The position numbers and the translations under genes are program-made. From Pseudomonadota bacterium (GTDB taxonomy: Bacteria; Pseudomonadota; Alphaproteobacteria; Rhodospirillales; Magnetospirillaceae), in NCBI GenBank assembly GCA_023458315.1, contig JAEXAH010000096.1:1-32022 (forward strand): a stretch of 32,022 bases of DNA, read 5' to 3'. A model generated the notes under the pieces. That model was given only the letters and a program-made list of their open reading frames with translations. It did not search any database and was not told the DNA's origin. Positions 7,551 through 17,853 of the stretch are shown in pieces. The first letter of the stretch is position 1. Each line of letters begins with the position of its first letter.

Positions 7551-9131
7551 CTCTCGCACAGAACTGGGCACCACAGGCATAGCTTGGAAATCCTTGGTTT
7601 CCAAGGCCCGCTCTAGTTGGCCGATCGGCCCAGTCATCCGCACTTCATCGTCGTCAAGCTCAATCCGCTCGATCAGCAGCCGCAGATACGCCTTGCGGAA
7701 AGCAGGCGCCCCGTTGCGCAGGCTGTCGCTCAACAGGCGGCCGAAGGCTTCAACCTTTTCGGGCGTCACGGCGACGAGGCCGCCCGTCAGCTGACGCTCC
7801 AGACTGCCGATGGTTTCCTGAATGGTCGTCAGACGGCAGCGGGCCTGCTGGAGGCGATCTTTCAGAACAGGGTCGTCGATTGACAACAGCCCTGCTTCAA
7901 TGGCACCGAGAAGGCGCTCCATGCCCTTCTGGGCCTCGGCCTGCTCCTTCTTGGCGGCATCGAGCCGGGCGCGCCGCTCTGTCAGCCCAGTGGCGCTGCT
8001 GTCGAGCACCCCCTGGAGCAGCGGCAACAGCCGTTCCGGAGCGAGCACCTGGCGGCAAAACGCGTCGATGACGAGGGCATCCAACTTTTCCATGGGGACG
8101 CGCCGCCCCCGGCAGATCGCGACGCCGGAGCACTGGCGGCGTGAACAGGCGTAATAGCGGTACCGCCCGCCCTTGCCGGTGCTGATGGTCATGGCCCCGC
8201 CGCAGGACGCGCATTTAAGGATACCAGTCAGCAAGGTAGGGCTGGCAAGCACCCGGGGCGCCCGCTTCTTCGGAGAGTTGGCCGACAAGACTTCCTGAAG
8301 GCGCTGAAAATCCTCGGCACTGACGATAGCCGGCACGCTCGCCTCGACCACCTCGTCGGCAGACTTCAACGCCCGCGTCTTGGCGCATCGCTGATTGAAG
8401 CGCAGGACGCCGCTATAGACCGGGTTCGTGAGCAACTTGTGGACAAAGGAGGTATGGAACCTGCGGCCACGGTGCCTGAGCCCCATGGAGTTCAACTTCG
8501 CCGAAATAGCCTGGACGCCGAGTCGCCCCCTGTCAGGGGTTCCCTTCAGGGCCATCTCGAACATCCATTTCACCAGAGGCGCTTCGTCGGGATCGATCTG
8601 AAGGCGTTTCTTGATCTTGTCGCCCCGCTTTTCCGCCTCGACCACTCGAAAGCCGAAAGGCGGCTTCGATCCGTTCCAGAAGCCTTCGGCGGCATTCGTG
8701 CGCATGGCGCGTAACGTATGCTTGGCATTCTCCTTCGACGAATATTCGTCGAACAGAAGAATGATCCGGCGGATGAGGTCGCCGGTCGAGCCGTCACCCG
8801 TTTCCTGAGTGATCGACACCAGTTGGACATTCGCCTTCCTGAGGCGGCGGATATGGTATTCGGCGAGATATGCTTCTCGCATGAAGCGGGAGTATGAATG
8901 GACCAGAATGATGTCGGCGGAGCGCTCCCGGCTTGTCGCCCAGTCCATCATGTCCTGGAACACCGGCCGGGCGTCGTCGGTGGCGCTATCCCCCGGCTCA
9001 ATGAACTCCTTGACGATGTCCCAGCCCCGGCCGACACAGTAATCGTGCATCTGCTTCAACTGGTCCGGGATCGAGAGATCAGCGGCGGCCTGACGAGAGG
9101 TAGAGACACGAGCATAGACGGCAACGCGCAT
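7494..9131 (-). CDS. Large serine recombinase (integrase of the island)
   Basis: A 545-residue site-specific recombinase. The N-terminal resolvase domain has the catalytic Ser10 in YARVSTSRQ. A Recombinase domain (about 155-260) follows. Next is a zinc ribbon with CASCGGAM and a second Cys cluster CSRRQC...C (about 310-345), then a coiled coil rich in Glu, Arg and Leu (about 380-450). It catalyses integration and excision through a Ser-DNA intermediate. The last 18 residues, WRPHGDSNPGCRRERAVS, are encoded by the antisense of the tRNA-Glu gene, starting precisely at its CCA end. They are therefore a product of the integration site and not a conserved domain. GGA precedes the ATG, and an upstream small ORF ends 6 bp before. 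Confidence 0.93.
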   Translation of the reverse strand: MRVAVYARVSTSRQAAADLSIPDQLKQMHDYCVGRGWDIVKEFIEPGDSATDDARPVFQDMMDWATSRERSADIILVHSYSRFMREAYLAEYHIRRLRKANVQLVSITQETGDGSTGDLIRRIILLFDEYSSKENAKHTLRAMRTNAAEGFWNGSKPPFGFRVVEAEKRGDKIKKRLQIDPDEAPLVKWMFEMALKGTPDRGRLGVQAISAKLNSMGLRHRGRRFHTSFVHKLLTNPVYSGVLRFNQRCAKTRALKSADEVVEASVPAIVSAEDFQRLQEVLSANSPKKRAPRVLASPTLLTGILKCASCGGAMTISTGKGGRYRYYACSRRQCSGVAICRGRRVPMEKLDALVIDAFCRQVLAPERLLPLLQGVLDSSATGLTERRARLDAAKKEQAEAQKGMERLLGAIEAGLLSIDDPVLKDRLQQARCRLTTIQETIGSLERQLTGGLVAVTPEKVEAFGRLLSDSLRNGAPAFRKAYLRLLIERIELDDDEVRMTGPIGQLERALETKDFQAMPVVPSSVREWRPHGDSNPGCRRERAVS

Positions 9132-9137
9132 TCACGC

Positions 9138-9332
9138 TCATCCTGTTTCCATAAGGGATGCCAATTGCGGACCAAGAAAGGTCGCGATCAGATCAACTTC
9201 CGCTGCCGTTACGGGAAGCACTCGAAAATCCTGCCCCCTACTCCCCGCGGGACTGTCGGCGAGATGGCGTAGTGAAACGACCCGGCCAGCCCGGGGGGCA
9301 GAATTTCCATTTCGGGCTGCTTCATCGCTCAT
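9138..9332 (-). CDS. Small ORF upstream of the recombinase
   Basis: Starting from ATG at 9332 the product is 64 residues (MSDEAARNGN...), without membrane segment or recognised motif. Its stop is 6 bp before the recombinase ATG, which suggests an operon and translational coupling. A GTG at 9368 would add 12 residues. No strong Shine-Dalgarno is seen, so this is tentative; it could encode a small accessory or directionality protein, but this is only inferred from position. Confidence 0.45.
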   Translation of the reverse strand: MSDEAARNGNSAPRAGRVVSLRHLADSPAGSRGQDFRVLPVTAAEVDLIATFLGPQLASLMETG

Positions 9333-9366
9333 ACATAGGTTAAAAGACTCGCACCTGCCTTTCGCC

Positions 9367-9384
9367 ACTATCCAGAAGGATAGT
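9367..9384 (-). terminator. Short hairpin after the AAA+ ATPase gene
   Basis: A perfect 7-bp repeat, ACTATCC-N4-GGATAGT, begins 2 bp after the stop of the ATPase gene. It lacks a T-tract, so it is at best a weak terminator or processing site between the ATPase cluster and the recombinase genes. Confidence 0.35.
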
Positions 9385-9386
9385 CA

Positions 9387-10916
9387 TCAGTGCTCGACAG
9401 CGTCCTGCGGCTGTTCCACCGCGAGGGCCCGGCCAATGGCGCCCCTGATCTGCCGCATCGAGACGCCACGACCGAACTGGCGTTGGAGGTAATCGGCGGC
9501 CTCCGGGTGGAGCTGAGGCAGATCGTCAACCGAGACGCCGAGTTCCGCCGCCATGTCTCCGAGCATACCGGCAAGGATCAGAGGAAAGTGCTCAGCTTTG
9601 GGGCGCGGCACCTCAATGATACCCAGGCGGGAACGGAGCGGCCCCGGTAGCGGCGCCAGAGAGTTCGCGAGAAAGATCCAGTTCACGCCGGAAAGATCCA
9701 TCGAACGGCCGAGGCACTCGTCATACCAGCGTGCCGCCGTTTCATTCTCGGTCAGCGTCAGCAGGGCATCGGTGACGCGGCCGTTGTGAGAACTCTCAGA
9801 GGCCTTGTCGATCTCATCCACGACGATGAGCGGGTTGGCCTGCTGACTCTCGTGAATCAGCCTGACGACGCCCGACGGCGTGGCACTGCCCCACCCCTTC
9901 GCCGTACCCAGCAATTCGCGGGCATCGCTCGAACCCGCCACGCTCATGACGCGGGTGGCCGCGCCGGAAATTTCCCCCAGGCGACGGGCAAAACGACTTT
10001 TCCCGGTGGAGGGCGGCCCGACCAACAGGAGCGGCCTCAGATGGAACCAAGCCCCGTCGGCACCGCGCTGGCGCAGACGAAGTTCAGCCGTCAGCCGTTC
10101 CACCGCGACCGTCATCCAGGGAAATTCCGCCAGCAGGGTGGACCGCAATTCCTCCGGCGACGGGCCGGCAATCAGCGGCAGCGGCCGCGACAGGCGGTTC
10201 CAGTGACGAGCCTCTTCGCGCTTATCGCGACTGGACGCTTCTTCGCTCAACGGCACGGGCATCACGATCCGCGACGGCCCCAAGACCTCCACTTCGGAGA
10301 CGGAGGCCTCATCGTGCACTTCCTCCTTGGACGAATAGGCGCGCGGTGCGTTGAGCAGTTCATTATCAAGGCGCTTCAACCACACCTCATCGATTCCCTC
10401 AGACAGCCACGACAGCGCCAGTTGCTCGGTGCGGCGGCGCTCCGTGCGCCAGGTTGTCACTTCCCTGCGCTGATCCTCGGTGCGACGATGCCGGGGCGTC
10501 TGCAACGTCTCTTTCCGCGGCAGGGGAAGGTGCCGGGCGCGCTGGGCGAGTCCCGACGCCATCAAAATCGGAGCCACGACAGGACCGCCATGGGGAACCA
10601 TATAACTTCTTTCCCCGGCGACGAGCGTCCACAGCACGATGGACATCCGCAGATCGTGGCGAGGCAACTGCCACGTTCCAGGCTCGAACGGCATCTGCGC
10701 CAAGGCCTGCAACAGGGGGCGCATGTCACCCTTGGCGATCAGATCAAGCTCGGGCACGGTGTCAGGAACGCTGAATTTAACCTGATCGATAATACCAGCC
10801 AGCCGTTCAGCCACATTGCGGCGGCAGTCGCGGTCATGGAGCAGATTGGTGGGCGGAATGTGTCGCCAGATTTCCGTGTTGGTCAGATGGTCGAGAGAGA
10901 TCGGACGCAGGCGCAT
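9387..10916 (-). CDS. Lon-like AAA+ ATPase without protease domain
   Basis: A 509-residue protein. The N-terminal half (1-about 240) is unrecognised, with an Arg-rich linker at about 140-165. The C-terminal half is an AAA+ module: Walker A GPPSTGKS at 300-307, Walker B LIVVDEID at 363-370, and a segment DECLGRSMDLSGVNWIFLAN (399-418) very like the sensor-1 region of Lon ATPases. Candidate arginine fingers are at 428-430. No Lon Ser-Lys protease domain follows, so it is an ATP-driven remodeller or a nucleic-acid-linked motor of unknown target. It ends a three-gene minus-strand cluster. ATG at 10916 lacks a strong ribosome binding site. Function in the island (defence, maintenance or other) is unknown. 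Confidence 0.82.
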   Translation of the reverse strand: MRLRPISLDHLTNTEIWRHIPPTNLLHDRDCRRNVAERLAGIIDQVKFSVPDTVPELDLIAKGDMRPLLQALAQMPFEPGTWQLPRHDLRMSIVLWTLVAGERSYMVPHGGPVVAPILMASGLAQRARHLPLPRKETLQTPRHRRTEDQRREVTTWRTERRRTEQLALSWLSEGIDEVWLKRLDNELLNAPRAYSSKEEVHDEASVSEVEVLGPSRIVMPVPLSEEASSRDKREEARHWNRLSRPLPLIAGPSPEELRSTLLAEFPWMTVAVERLTAELRLRQRGADGAWFHLRPLLLVGPPSTGKSRFARRLGEISGAATRVMSVAGSSDARELLGTAKGWGSATPSGVVRLIHESQQANPLIVVDEIDKASESSHNGRVTDALLTLTENETAARWYDECLGRSMDLSGVNWIFLANSLAPLPGPLRSRLGIIEVPRPKAEHFPLILAGMLGDMAAELGVSVDDLPQLHPEAADYLQRQFGRGVSMRQIRGAIGRALAVEQPQDAVEH

Positions 10917-10948
10917 GGTTGGTGTCCAAGGCTAGAAAACGGGGGGAC

Positions 10949-11452
10949 TCACGCCATTTCATGGTGGCGCGGCCAGCGGCCGAGGGCGTCGAGGTCGAGG
11001 ATGCCCCGCGATCGCGCTTCGGAGAGGGCGGCACCCTCCACCGTCCTCCACAGGCTGGTGACATCGCCGTTGGCGGGATTGCAGACCAAGGCCATCAGCG
11101 TCCAGGGGGCGGCATTGGGGCGGTCGTCAGCACGGATCGCCCGAGAGATGAACGTCTGCTCGCGCCCCAAGCGCACCGACAACCGGTTCATGAAGGGTTC
11201 AACGTCCCGGCAGGCTTCGGCGAATTCCGTCACGCTGGGATAGCGGGCAGACACCTGCAGGTGGGGATGCTCGGTCAACACGTGGGCCAGGATCGCCGCG
11301 CTGGGCGAGGCCCACTCGTCGGCAGCCGTCGTCGAGAGCTTGCCGCGTTCCTGGTAGGTCAGCCCGAGCAGCCCCATACGGACGGTGCAAGGCAGAGGGA
11401 GGGCATCGAGAAGGCCGAGAAGGCGGCGGTTGGTGGTCGGATGGTTGGGCAT
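10949..11452 (-). CDS. Unknown protein, middle gene of the AAA+ cluster
   Basis: A 167-residue soluble protein that I do not recognise. It has no signal peptide or membrane segment and is mostly predicted helical with conserved-looking Trp, Arg and Glu positions. ATG at 11452 has an excellent GGAGGG at 7 nt spacing. The upstream gene's TAA directly precedes that Shine-Dalgarno (TAAGGAGG), so translation is coupled. The ATPase gene follows 32 bp downstream. It is probably a partner or adaptor of the AAA+ ATPase. Confidence 0.75.
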   Translation of the reverse strand: MPNHPTTNRRLLGLLDALPLPCTVRMGLLGLTYQERGKLSTTAADEWASPSAAILAHVLTEHPHLQVSARYPSVTEFAEACRDVEPFMNRLSVRLGREQTFISRAIRADDRPNAAPWTLMALVCNPANGDVTSLWRTVEGAALSEARSRGILDLDALGRWPRHHEMA

Positions 11453-11465
11453 GTAGGAACCCTCC

Positions 11466-11990
11466 TTAAAGAGGCTGAATGGGAAGAGGCGGGGTCGACG
11501 CCCGGCGGAACATGAGGCCGCAGGCGAAATCGCCTCGCAGCCCGGCGAACGGCATGACCACGCAGTGGCTGACCCGGTTCCGCATCAACAGGTCGACAAC
11601 GTCCCTGCCATCGACGGCACCAGCAAAGCCGACCACCACTCCCTGGGCGGTCACCGCGAAGGTGTCGAACCGCCGCAAGCGGTCGTCATAGGCCATCGCC
11701 ACCTCCATGCCGACGACCGCGTTGGGGTCAGCCGAAAGAACGATTCGAGCGGTCACCGCACGGAGTTGGCGGTGGTCCTCGCTCTCGCTGCCGACCTGCC
11801 GGGGGAGGCGGCTATCGGGCTCGATGTCCGCCGAGACGCTAGTCACGATGATTTCGCCCGAGGCGATCCGAGCGGCCAGCCCGTGGGCATTGCAATGGGG
11901 GCGAAGGCCACCGCTACGGGTTCGGTGGAGCGTTGCCGGGAGCGTAGCGACCGGATCGGCTTGAATGTGATGAGGAGTGGGCAGGAGCAT
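11466..11990 (-). CDS. Unknown protein, first gene of the AAA+ cluster
   Basis: A 174-residue protein without recognised domain. The frame is open up to 12053, but ATG at 11990 is chosen because GGAGG lies 6 nt before it. It has a Pro/Arg/His-rich N terminus and a central segment with alternating hydrophobic residues (about 60-160), consistent with a beta-rich fold. It is the promoter-proximal gene of the cluster and is divergent from the XRE regulator across a 105-bp region that carries two matching operators. Confidence 0.7.
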   Translation of the reverse strand: MLLPTPHHIQADPVATLPATLHRTRSGGLRPHCNAHGLAARIASGEIIVTSVSADIEPDSRLPRQVGSESEDHRQLRAVTARIVLSADPNAVVGMEVAMAYDDRLRRFDTFAVTAQGVVVGFAGAVDGRDVVDLLMRNRVSHCVVMPFAGLRGDFACGLMFRRASTPPLPIQPL

Positions 11991-12033
11991 TTGAAACCTC
12001 CGGCTTATCTGCCATAGTCGCCGCCGGGCGACT

Positions 12034-12082
12034 TGCACATAATGTGCAGTCACCTCAGTTTCTGGTCAAGCACAAAAAGTGC
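12034..12082. promoter_or_regulatory. Twin operators between the AAA+ cluster and XRE regulator
   Basis: Two inverted repeats have the same form (A/T)GCAC-N5-GTGCA: TGCACATAATGTGCA (12034-12048, perfect 15-bp palindrome) and AGCAC-AAAAA-GTGCA (12069-12083). Their centres are 35 bp apart. On the minus strand TTGACC (12069-12064) is a possible -35 for the AAA+ cluster, lying beside the second operator, while the first would cover its -10. On the plus strand CATAAT (12038-12043), inside the first operator, is a possible -10 for the regulator. This arrangement fits repression of both directions by the XRE protein. Confidence 0.65.
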
Positions 12083-12095
12083 AAGAGTGCGCAAT

Positions 12096-12383
12096 ATGAG
12101 CATAACATCCCGTCAATGCCGTGCAGCCCGAGCCCTCTTGGGCTGGACTCAGGACGATCTGGCAGCCGCCGCTTCGGCTGGGCGCAGAACGTGTATCAAG
12201 TTCGAGAATGGCGAGCCGGTAGCCGCCCGAACCATCGTGGACCTCACCCGTGCGCTCGAAGCCGCAGGGGTCCTCTTCCTGGCAGATGACGGGGAACTCG
12301 GGGACGGCGTGCGGCTGACCAAGGGAGCAACAGTCAAGGTTGGTGCTCCGGGTGCCGCAGATGACCGGAGCACAGGTCGCTAA
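12096..12383 (+). CDS. XRE-family (HTH) transcriptional regulator
   Basis: A 95-residue protein. Residues about 5-60 form a Cro/CI-type helix-turn-helix (ARALLGWTQDDLAAAASAGR, then TIVDLTRALEAAGVLF), ending in the common AGV.F segment of small XRE regulators. The C-terminal tail is short and without known domain. The frame is open from a TTG at 12033, but ATG at 12096 is chosen since the operators occupy the upstream stretch. It is probably autoregulated and controls the divergent AAA+ cluster. Confidence 0.85.
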   Translation: MSITSRQCRAARALLGWTQDDLAAAASAGRRTCIKFENGEPVAARTIVDLTRALEAAGVLFLADDGELGDGVRLTKGATVKVGAPGAADDRSTGR

Positions 12384-12835
12384 GAGAGGCGCCATCATCG
12401 ATCGCAAAGCGTTCTTTGACAGATTCCCGGCGCGTTCTTTTTGTAGGAGTAACGTGTAGATAGGGCGCGGGACGAGGGCGGATGACCTTTCGCCCTCCAT
12501 CTCCCGCAAGACAAGGCCGCGCGAACGGCCACGCTGCCGTTCGTGTTTCCAGCCTCGCCGCCCGGGAAATCCTCGGACGCTCCCTACACCTCCCTCTAGC
12601 CAAATCCATCTGACCGTGGAATCATCCCGGCGCTGCTGACGTTTTGATCGGCGCCAGCAGTACGCATACGCGTTTGGACAAGGGGTCCCCGCTACGCCGG
12701 GCGGCCCGCGGAATACAATACCCTCGCAAAGCCGTCGGGTCGCTCCTGGCGGTCGGGAATACGCGGGGCGTGCGAACCCTTGTCCACACGCGATCAACCG
12801 CCCCGGCACCAGCCGGGGGAGGACAAGGGGAAAAC
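12384..12835. other. 452-bp non-coding stretch with inverted repeats
   Basis: No convincing gene is seen between the XRE regulator and the next CDS. It contains a perfect 8-bp inverted repeat CGAACGGC-N6-GCCGTTCG at about 12516-12537. It also contains a 16-bp imperfect inverted repeat (12669-12684 and 12777-12792) enclosing 92 bp. The overall composition is not obviously different from its neighbours. It could hold a small RNA, an origin or transfer site, or a long leader for the downstream gene. Confidence 0.5.
12669..12792. repeat. 16-bp inverted repeat enclosing 92 bp
   Basis: The left arm CGCGTTTGGACAAGGG (12669-12684) and the reverse complement of the right arm at 12777-12792 differ at one base. 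The enclosed 92 bp is GC-rich with several smaller potential stems. The right end is 43 bp before the ATG of the next gene. Confidence 0.6.
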
Positions 12836-13378
12836 ATGTCTGACGCTGTCTTCACGCGAAAGGACACGCCGGAAGGCGTTGTCTTCGAGGTCACGCCTGC
12901 CCCGCAATCGGCGGGGTATACGTTTAAATGGGTGGCGCTGGCGGGCGCGCTGCTGATCCTGGCCCTGATGATGGCCTCGGCCAGTTTCGTCTTTCCCTTA
13001 ATCGGCCTTGTTTTAGCGGGCCTGTGCTGCCTTCCGATCCGCAATGACATGGCCAAAAGAAAGGCGGCCATGCTGATCGTGGGTCGGAACGAATTGTCCG
13101 TGAATGGCACGCCCTACCCTGCTCAGGGCATCGCAGAATTGTACTTGAAGGAACCTCAATCCGCTGGCCGGGTGGTGTACGGCAATGGCCTTCAGGTTGC
13201 CGGGTCTGAAATCGGTGCGGCGATTGACCGCAGCCATAATCGCCGCTGCCTGTCGCTGGTCCTTCGCATGCGGGACAACAGCCGCCCCACGGAGATCATT
13301 TTCGGACTGACCCCCGAGGCCGGAATGGCTCTGCTCAACGACATTGGTTTCGCCCTGGGCCTGAGCAAGACGACCTAA
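12836..13378 (+). CDS. Two-helix membrane protein of unknown function
   Basis: A 180-residue protein. Residues about 30-65 form a hydrophobic hairpin (WVALAGALLILALMMASASF and FPLIGLVLAGLCCLPI), followed by a soluble domain of about 110 residues with beta-strand pattern. The arrangement resembles small PH-like or YcxB-like membrane proteins, but I cannot name the family. ATG at 12836 has AAGGGG at 5 nt. The frame is open 190 bp further upstream, but that stretch carries the inverted repeat. Island cargo; role unknown. Confidence 0.7.
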   Translation: MSDAVFTRKDTPEGVVFEVTPAPQSAGYTFKWVALAGALLILALMMASASFVFPLIGLVLAGLCCLPIRNDMAKRKAAMLIVGRNELSVNGTPYPAQGIAELYLKEPQSAGRVVYGNGLQVAGSEIGAAIDRSHNRRCLSLVLRMRDNSRPTEIIFGLTPEAGMALLNDIGFALGLSKTT

Positions 13379-13395
13379 GGTGTCGGGGCCCCGTG

Positions 13396-13424
13396 CGGGA
13401 TTGCCGCTCCACACGGTAATCCCG
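13396..13424 (+). terminator. Hairpin after the two-helix membrane protein gene
   Basis: An 11-bp stem (CGGGATTGCCG at 13396-13406 with CGGTAATCCCG at 13414-13424, one G-T pair, 7-nt loop) lies 17 bp after the stop. It has no clear T-run, so it is a moderate candidate. Confidence 0.45.
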
Positions 13425-13661
13425 TTCGCCCCCCTTGTCGCACGACGCCCACTGGCTTAGATGATCCCTGGGAATGAAAGACCGCCCGCCAATATCGCTG
13501 TTGGCAGGGCTATGCGAGATGCAGCAGACAGCCGAGGCGTCAGGCTCCCCAAGGACCGCTGACCCGGCTGGCGTAGGGCCACCTCTCGCGGCCAACTGGC
13601 CCCGAAGTGAGCAAAGCTGTCGGCACCTCCGTGGTTTGGCATCAGCCATGGAGGATCAGTC

Positions 13662-14324
13662 GTGCCAATTTATGTCGCTAGGAATGAACCCGAGAACCTC
13701 GACGGAAACGTGAATGAGACCGTGACAAGTCACGGGACTTGTCACGGGGACGCAGCCGACGAAACCACTGATGAGATTATCGCCGACCTAGTCCTGCGAA
13801 CCACTGGCTGGGAAATCACCCGAGCTTATGTGCCGGGCGGCAAGCGACGTTCACCGGAAGCGCAACGTAAGGCGAAAAGCCGCCAGAACCAACGAGAGCA
13901 AGGGATCCGCCAGTTCAATGCACCCGTGCGCGAAGAGCATTATCAGCAGGTCGCCGAGGCGGTGAGCGCCCTCGGTGTTGCGGGGCCAGGGTACAGGCTC
14001 GCCGTCGTCAGCGAGGAACTAGCGGCCGTCGTCCAGGAACTGGAAGATGCGGTTCGGACAGGAAAAGGCGTGCATATCGCGCTGGCCGAGGCGGAGCGGA
14101 AACGCCGCCCACCCTCGACGGAAACAGAGAAGGCTGCGGCACTGGAAAAGCGTCGGGCCTATGAAATCGGCAGTCGCGCCCTCGCCGTAACGGGCTGGCG
14201 TCGCAATCTTCTGAAATTGGCGCTTTCCCGCCCCCCTGATCAGACTGGCGCGGAACAGTCCTCAAATTCGCCACCGGCTTCGGCTGTCCAGATTAGCAGC
14301 AACGGCTCCGCAAAGCCGAAATAG
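13662..14324 (+). CDS. Unknown island protein, charged and helical
   Basis: A 220-residue soluble protein of unknown function. GTG at 13662 is chosen because GGAGG lies 7 nt before it. The segment RQNQREQGIRQFNAPVREEH (about residues 73-92) followed by a helix resembles the entry of ribbon-helix-helix-like or small DNA-binding domains in mobile elements. The middle is rich in Ala, Glu and Arg, and the C-terminal 25 residues look disordered. It is the last gene of the left island part before the metal-resistance region. Confidence 0.65.
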   Translation: MPIYVARNEPENLDGNVNETVTSHGTCHGDAADETTDEIIADLVLRTTGWEITRAYVPGGKRRSPEAQRKAKSRQNQREQGIRQFNAPVREEHYQQVAEAVSALGVAGPGYRLAVVSEELAAVVQELEDAVRTGKGVHIALAEAERKRRPPSTETEKAAALEKRRAYEIGSRALAVTGWRRNLLKLALSRPPDQTGAEQSSNSPPASAVQISSNGSAKPK

Positions 14325-14471
14325 CTGTCACGTAAATCAGGCAACGGCCCGCAGATGGTCGGAAGACGCCGTACAGATCGTGCATTCACTGCATGGTGGC
14401 CTTTGCTTAGATCGAAAAGCGGCCATTCATTTTCAAGCCATGCGTCGGCACCGGCTCTGCATCGAAGCCCG

Positions 14472-14807
14472 CTATTTTATCGCGCTGCTGCAGCAGTGAT
14501 GCTCCAGCTTGGCCTGCGCCCGCAGGTTATCGTCCTGGAAGGCAAACCACTTTCGGCCGAGCCGTGTGATCAGCGCCCGGGACAGCGTCAAGCCGAGAGT
14601 AAGCGCCACCTTTTCCAATGCATCCATGACGGTCCCGCGGACGTCATAGGTGACCTCGAGCCGCTTGTGGTCGGTCGAGGGCGTTACCTCGATTACTCCC
14701 TCGAGTTCGGCCAAGCGAGCGATCTGCTGGTCATTGGCTGGTTCGGCCAACACCAGGGTGCGGGTGACCGTGGAGGCGGCGCTGGGGGAGAAGGTGCTCA
14801 GGGTCAT
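14472..14807 (-). CDS. HMA-like protein without the CxxC metal site
   Basis: A 111-residue protein whose residues about 15-80 fit the beta-alpha-beta-beta-alpha-beta pattern of heavy-metal-associated domains (TRTLVLAEPA..., LAELEGVIEVTPSTDHKRLE, VTYDVRGTVMDALEKVALTL). The CxxC loop between strand 1 and helix 1 is missing (PANDQQI). A terminal cluster EHHCCSS near the C terminus could bind metal instead. ATG at 14807 is chosen since GGAGG is 5 nt upstream; an earlier ATG at 14819 overlaps that site. It is the last gene of the copA operon, 65 bp after the Spy-like gene, with an imperfect 10-bp stem (14831-14862) between. Probably cytoplasmic; role unknown. Confidence 0.65.
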   Translation of the reverse strand: MTLSTFSPSAASTVTRTLVLAEPANDQQIARLAELEGVIEVTPSTDHKRLEVTYDVRGTVMDALEKVALTLGLTLSRALITRLGRKWFAFQDDNLRAQAKLEHHCCSSAIK

Positions 14808-14872
14808 GACAGCCTCCATCTAAGAGGCAACCCGGCGCAGCTTGGGAGGGGGCTACGCCGGGAAGCGGTCGT

Positions 14873-15448
14873 TCACATCATCAGCAGGTGCGAGACCAGC
14901 ACCTGTTGCGCCGCCTGACGCTGCTCAGCCGTCAGGGTCGCATCCAGCTTGGTCCAGGCCGCGTGCAGGCGCTTGGTATTCTCCAGGCGGGTGGTGAGCA
15001 GGCGTTCCTTTTGCTCGAAGGATTGCCCGACCGACGCGGTCGAGCCGCCCATCATGCCCTGCATTGACGCCATATTGGTGGCCGAGGTGCGCAGGGCCTC
15101 GGTGAACGCCTTCCACTCCGCTTCCTGGGCCGGGGTGATCTTCAACTCGGCCTTCAGGAAGGCGATGTGGCCATCCATGTGCTTGGCCATGTCGGCCATA
15201 CCCTGGGCACCAGTGCCCTGGGTGCCCATCATTGGGCATATCATGGCGGAGCTGCCGCCCATCATGTTCATCATCCCCATGGGCATGCCGGATTGCGGCT
15301 GGGCCTGGGGCTGCACCTGCTTCACGGGCGCGGGCGTGGCCGGAGCGGCGGCATTACCCGGCGGGTGGTGCGAATCGTCGGCGAAGGCGGGAGCCGCCAG
15401 CAGCATGGCGAGAACGGCGGTGGCGGTCAGGGGCGAGGTGCGTTTCAT
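14873..15448 (-). CDS. Spy/CpxP-like periplasmic metal-stress protein
   Basis: A 191-residue protein with a signal peptide (cleavage after about residue 23, AFA-DDS). A His/Pro/Gln-rich linker and a Met-rich segment (GMPMGMMNMMGG, later CPMMGTQ) follow. The helical part carries two LTxxQ-type motifs (ITPAQEAEW and LTAEQRQAA) characteristic of Spy/CpxP chaperones. It probably binds Cu(I) or Ag(I) through Met clusters and/or protects periplasmic proteins. It has GAGGAGG before ATG at 15448 and follows the ATPase by 23 bp in the same operon. Confidence 0.85.
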   Translation of the reverse strand: MKRTSPLTATAVLAMLLAAPAFADDSHHPPGNAAAPATPAPVKQVQPQAQPQSGMPMGMMNMMGGSSAMICPMMGTQGTGAQGMADMAKHMDGHIAFLKAELKITPAQEAEWKAFTEALRTSATNMASMQGMMGGSTASVGQSFEQKERLLTTRLENTKRLHAAWTKLDATLTAEQRQAAQQVLVSHLLMM

Positions 15449-15471
15449 GGTTTCCTCCTCACGAAGAGCAT

Positions 15472-17841
<2,370 letters not shown>

Positions 17842-17853
17842 GGTTGCCTCCTG

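Noticed and set aside
9786..11243. 485-codon plus-strand frame across the AAA+ ATPase gene
   Set aside because: The opposite strand encodes Walker motifs and has good gene starts; this frame has no recognisable domain.
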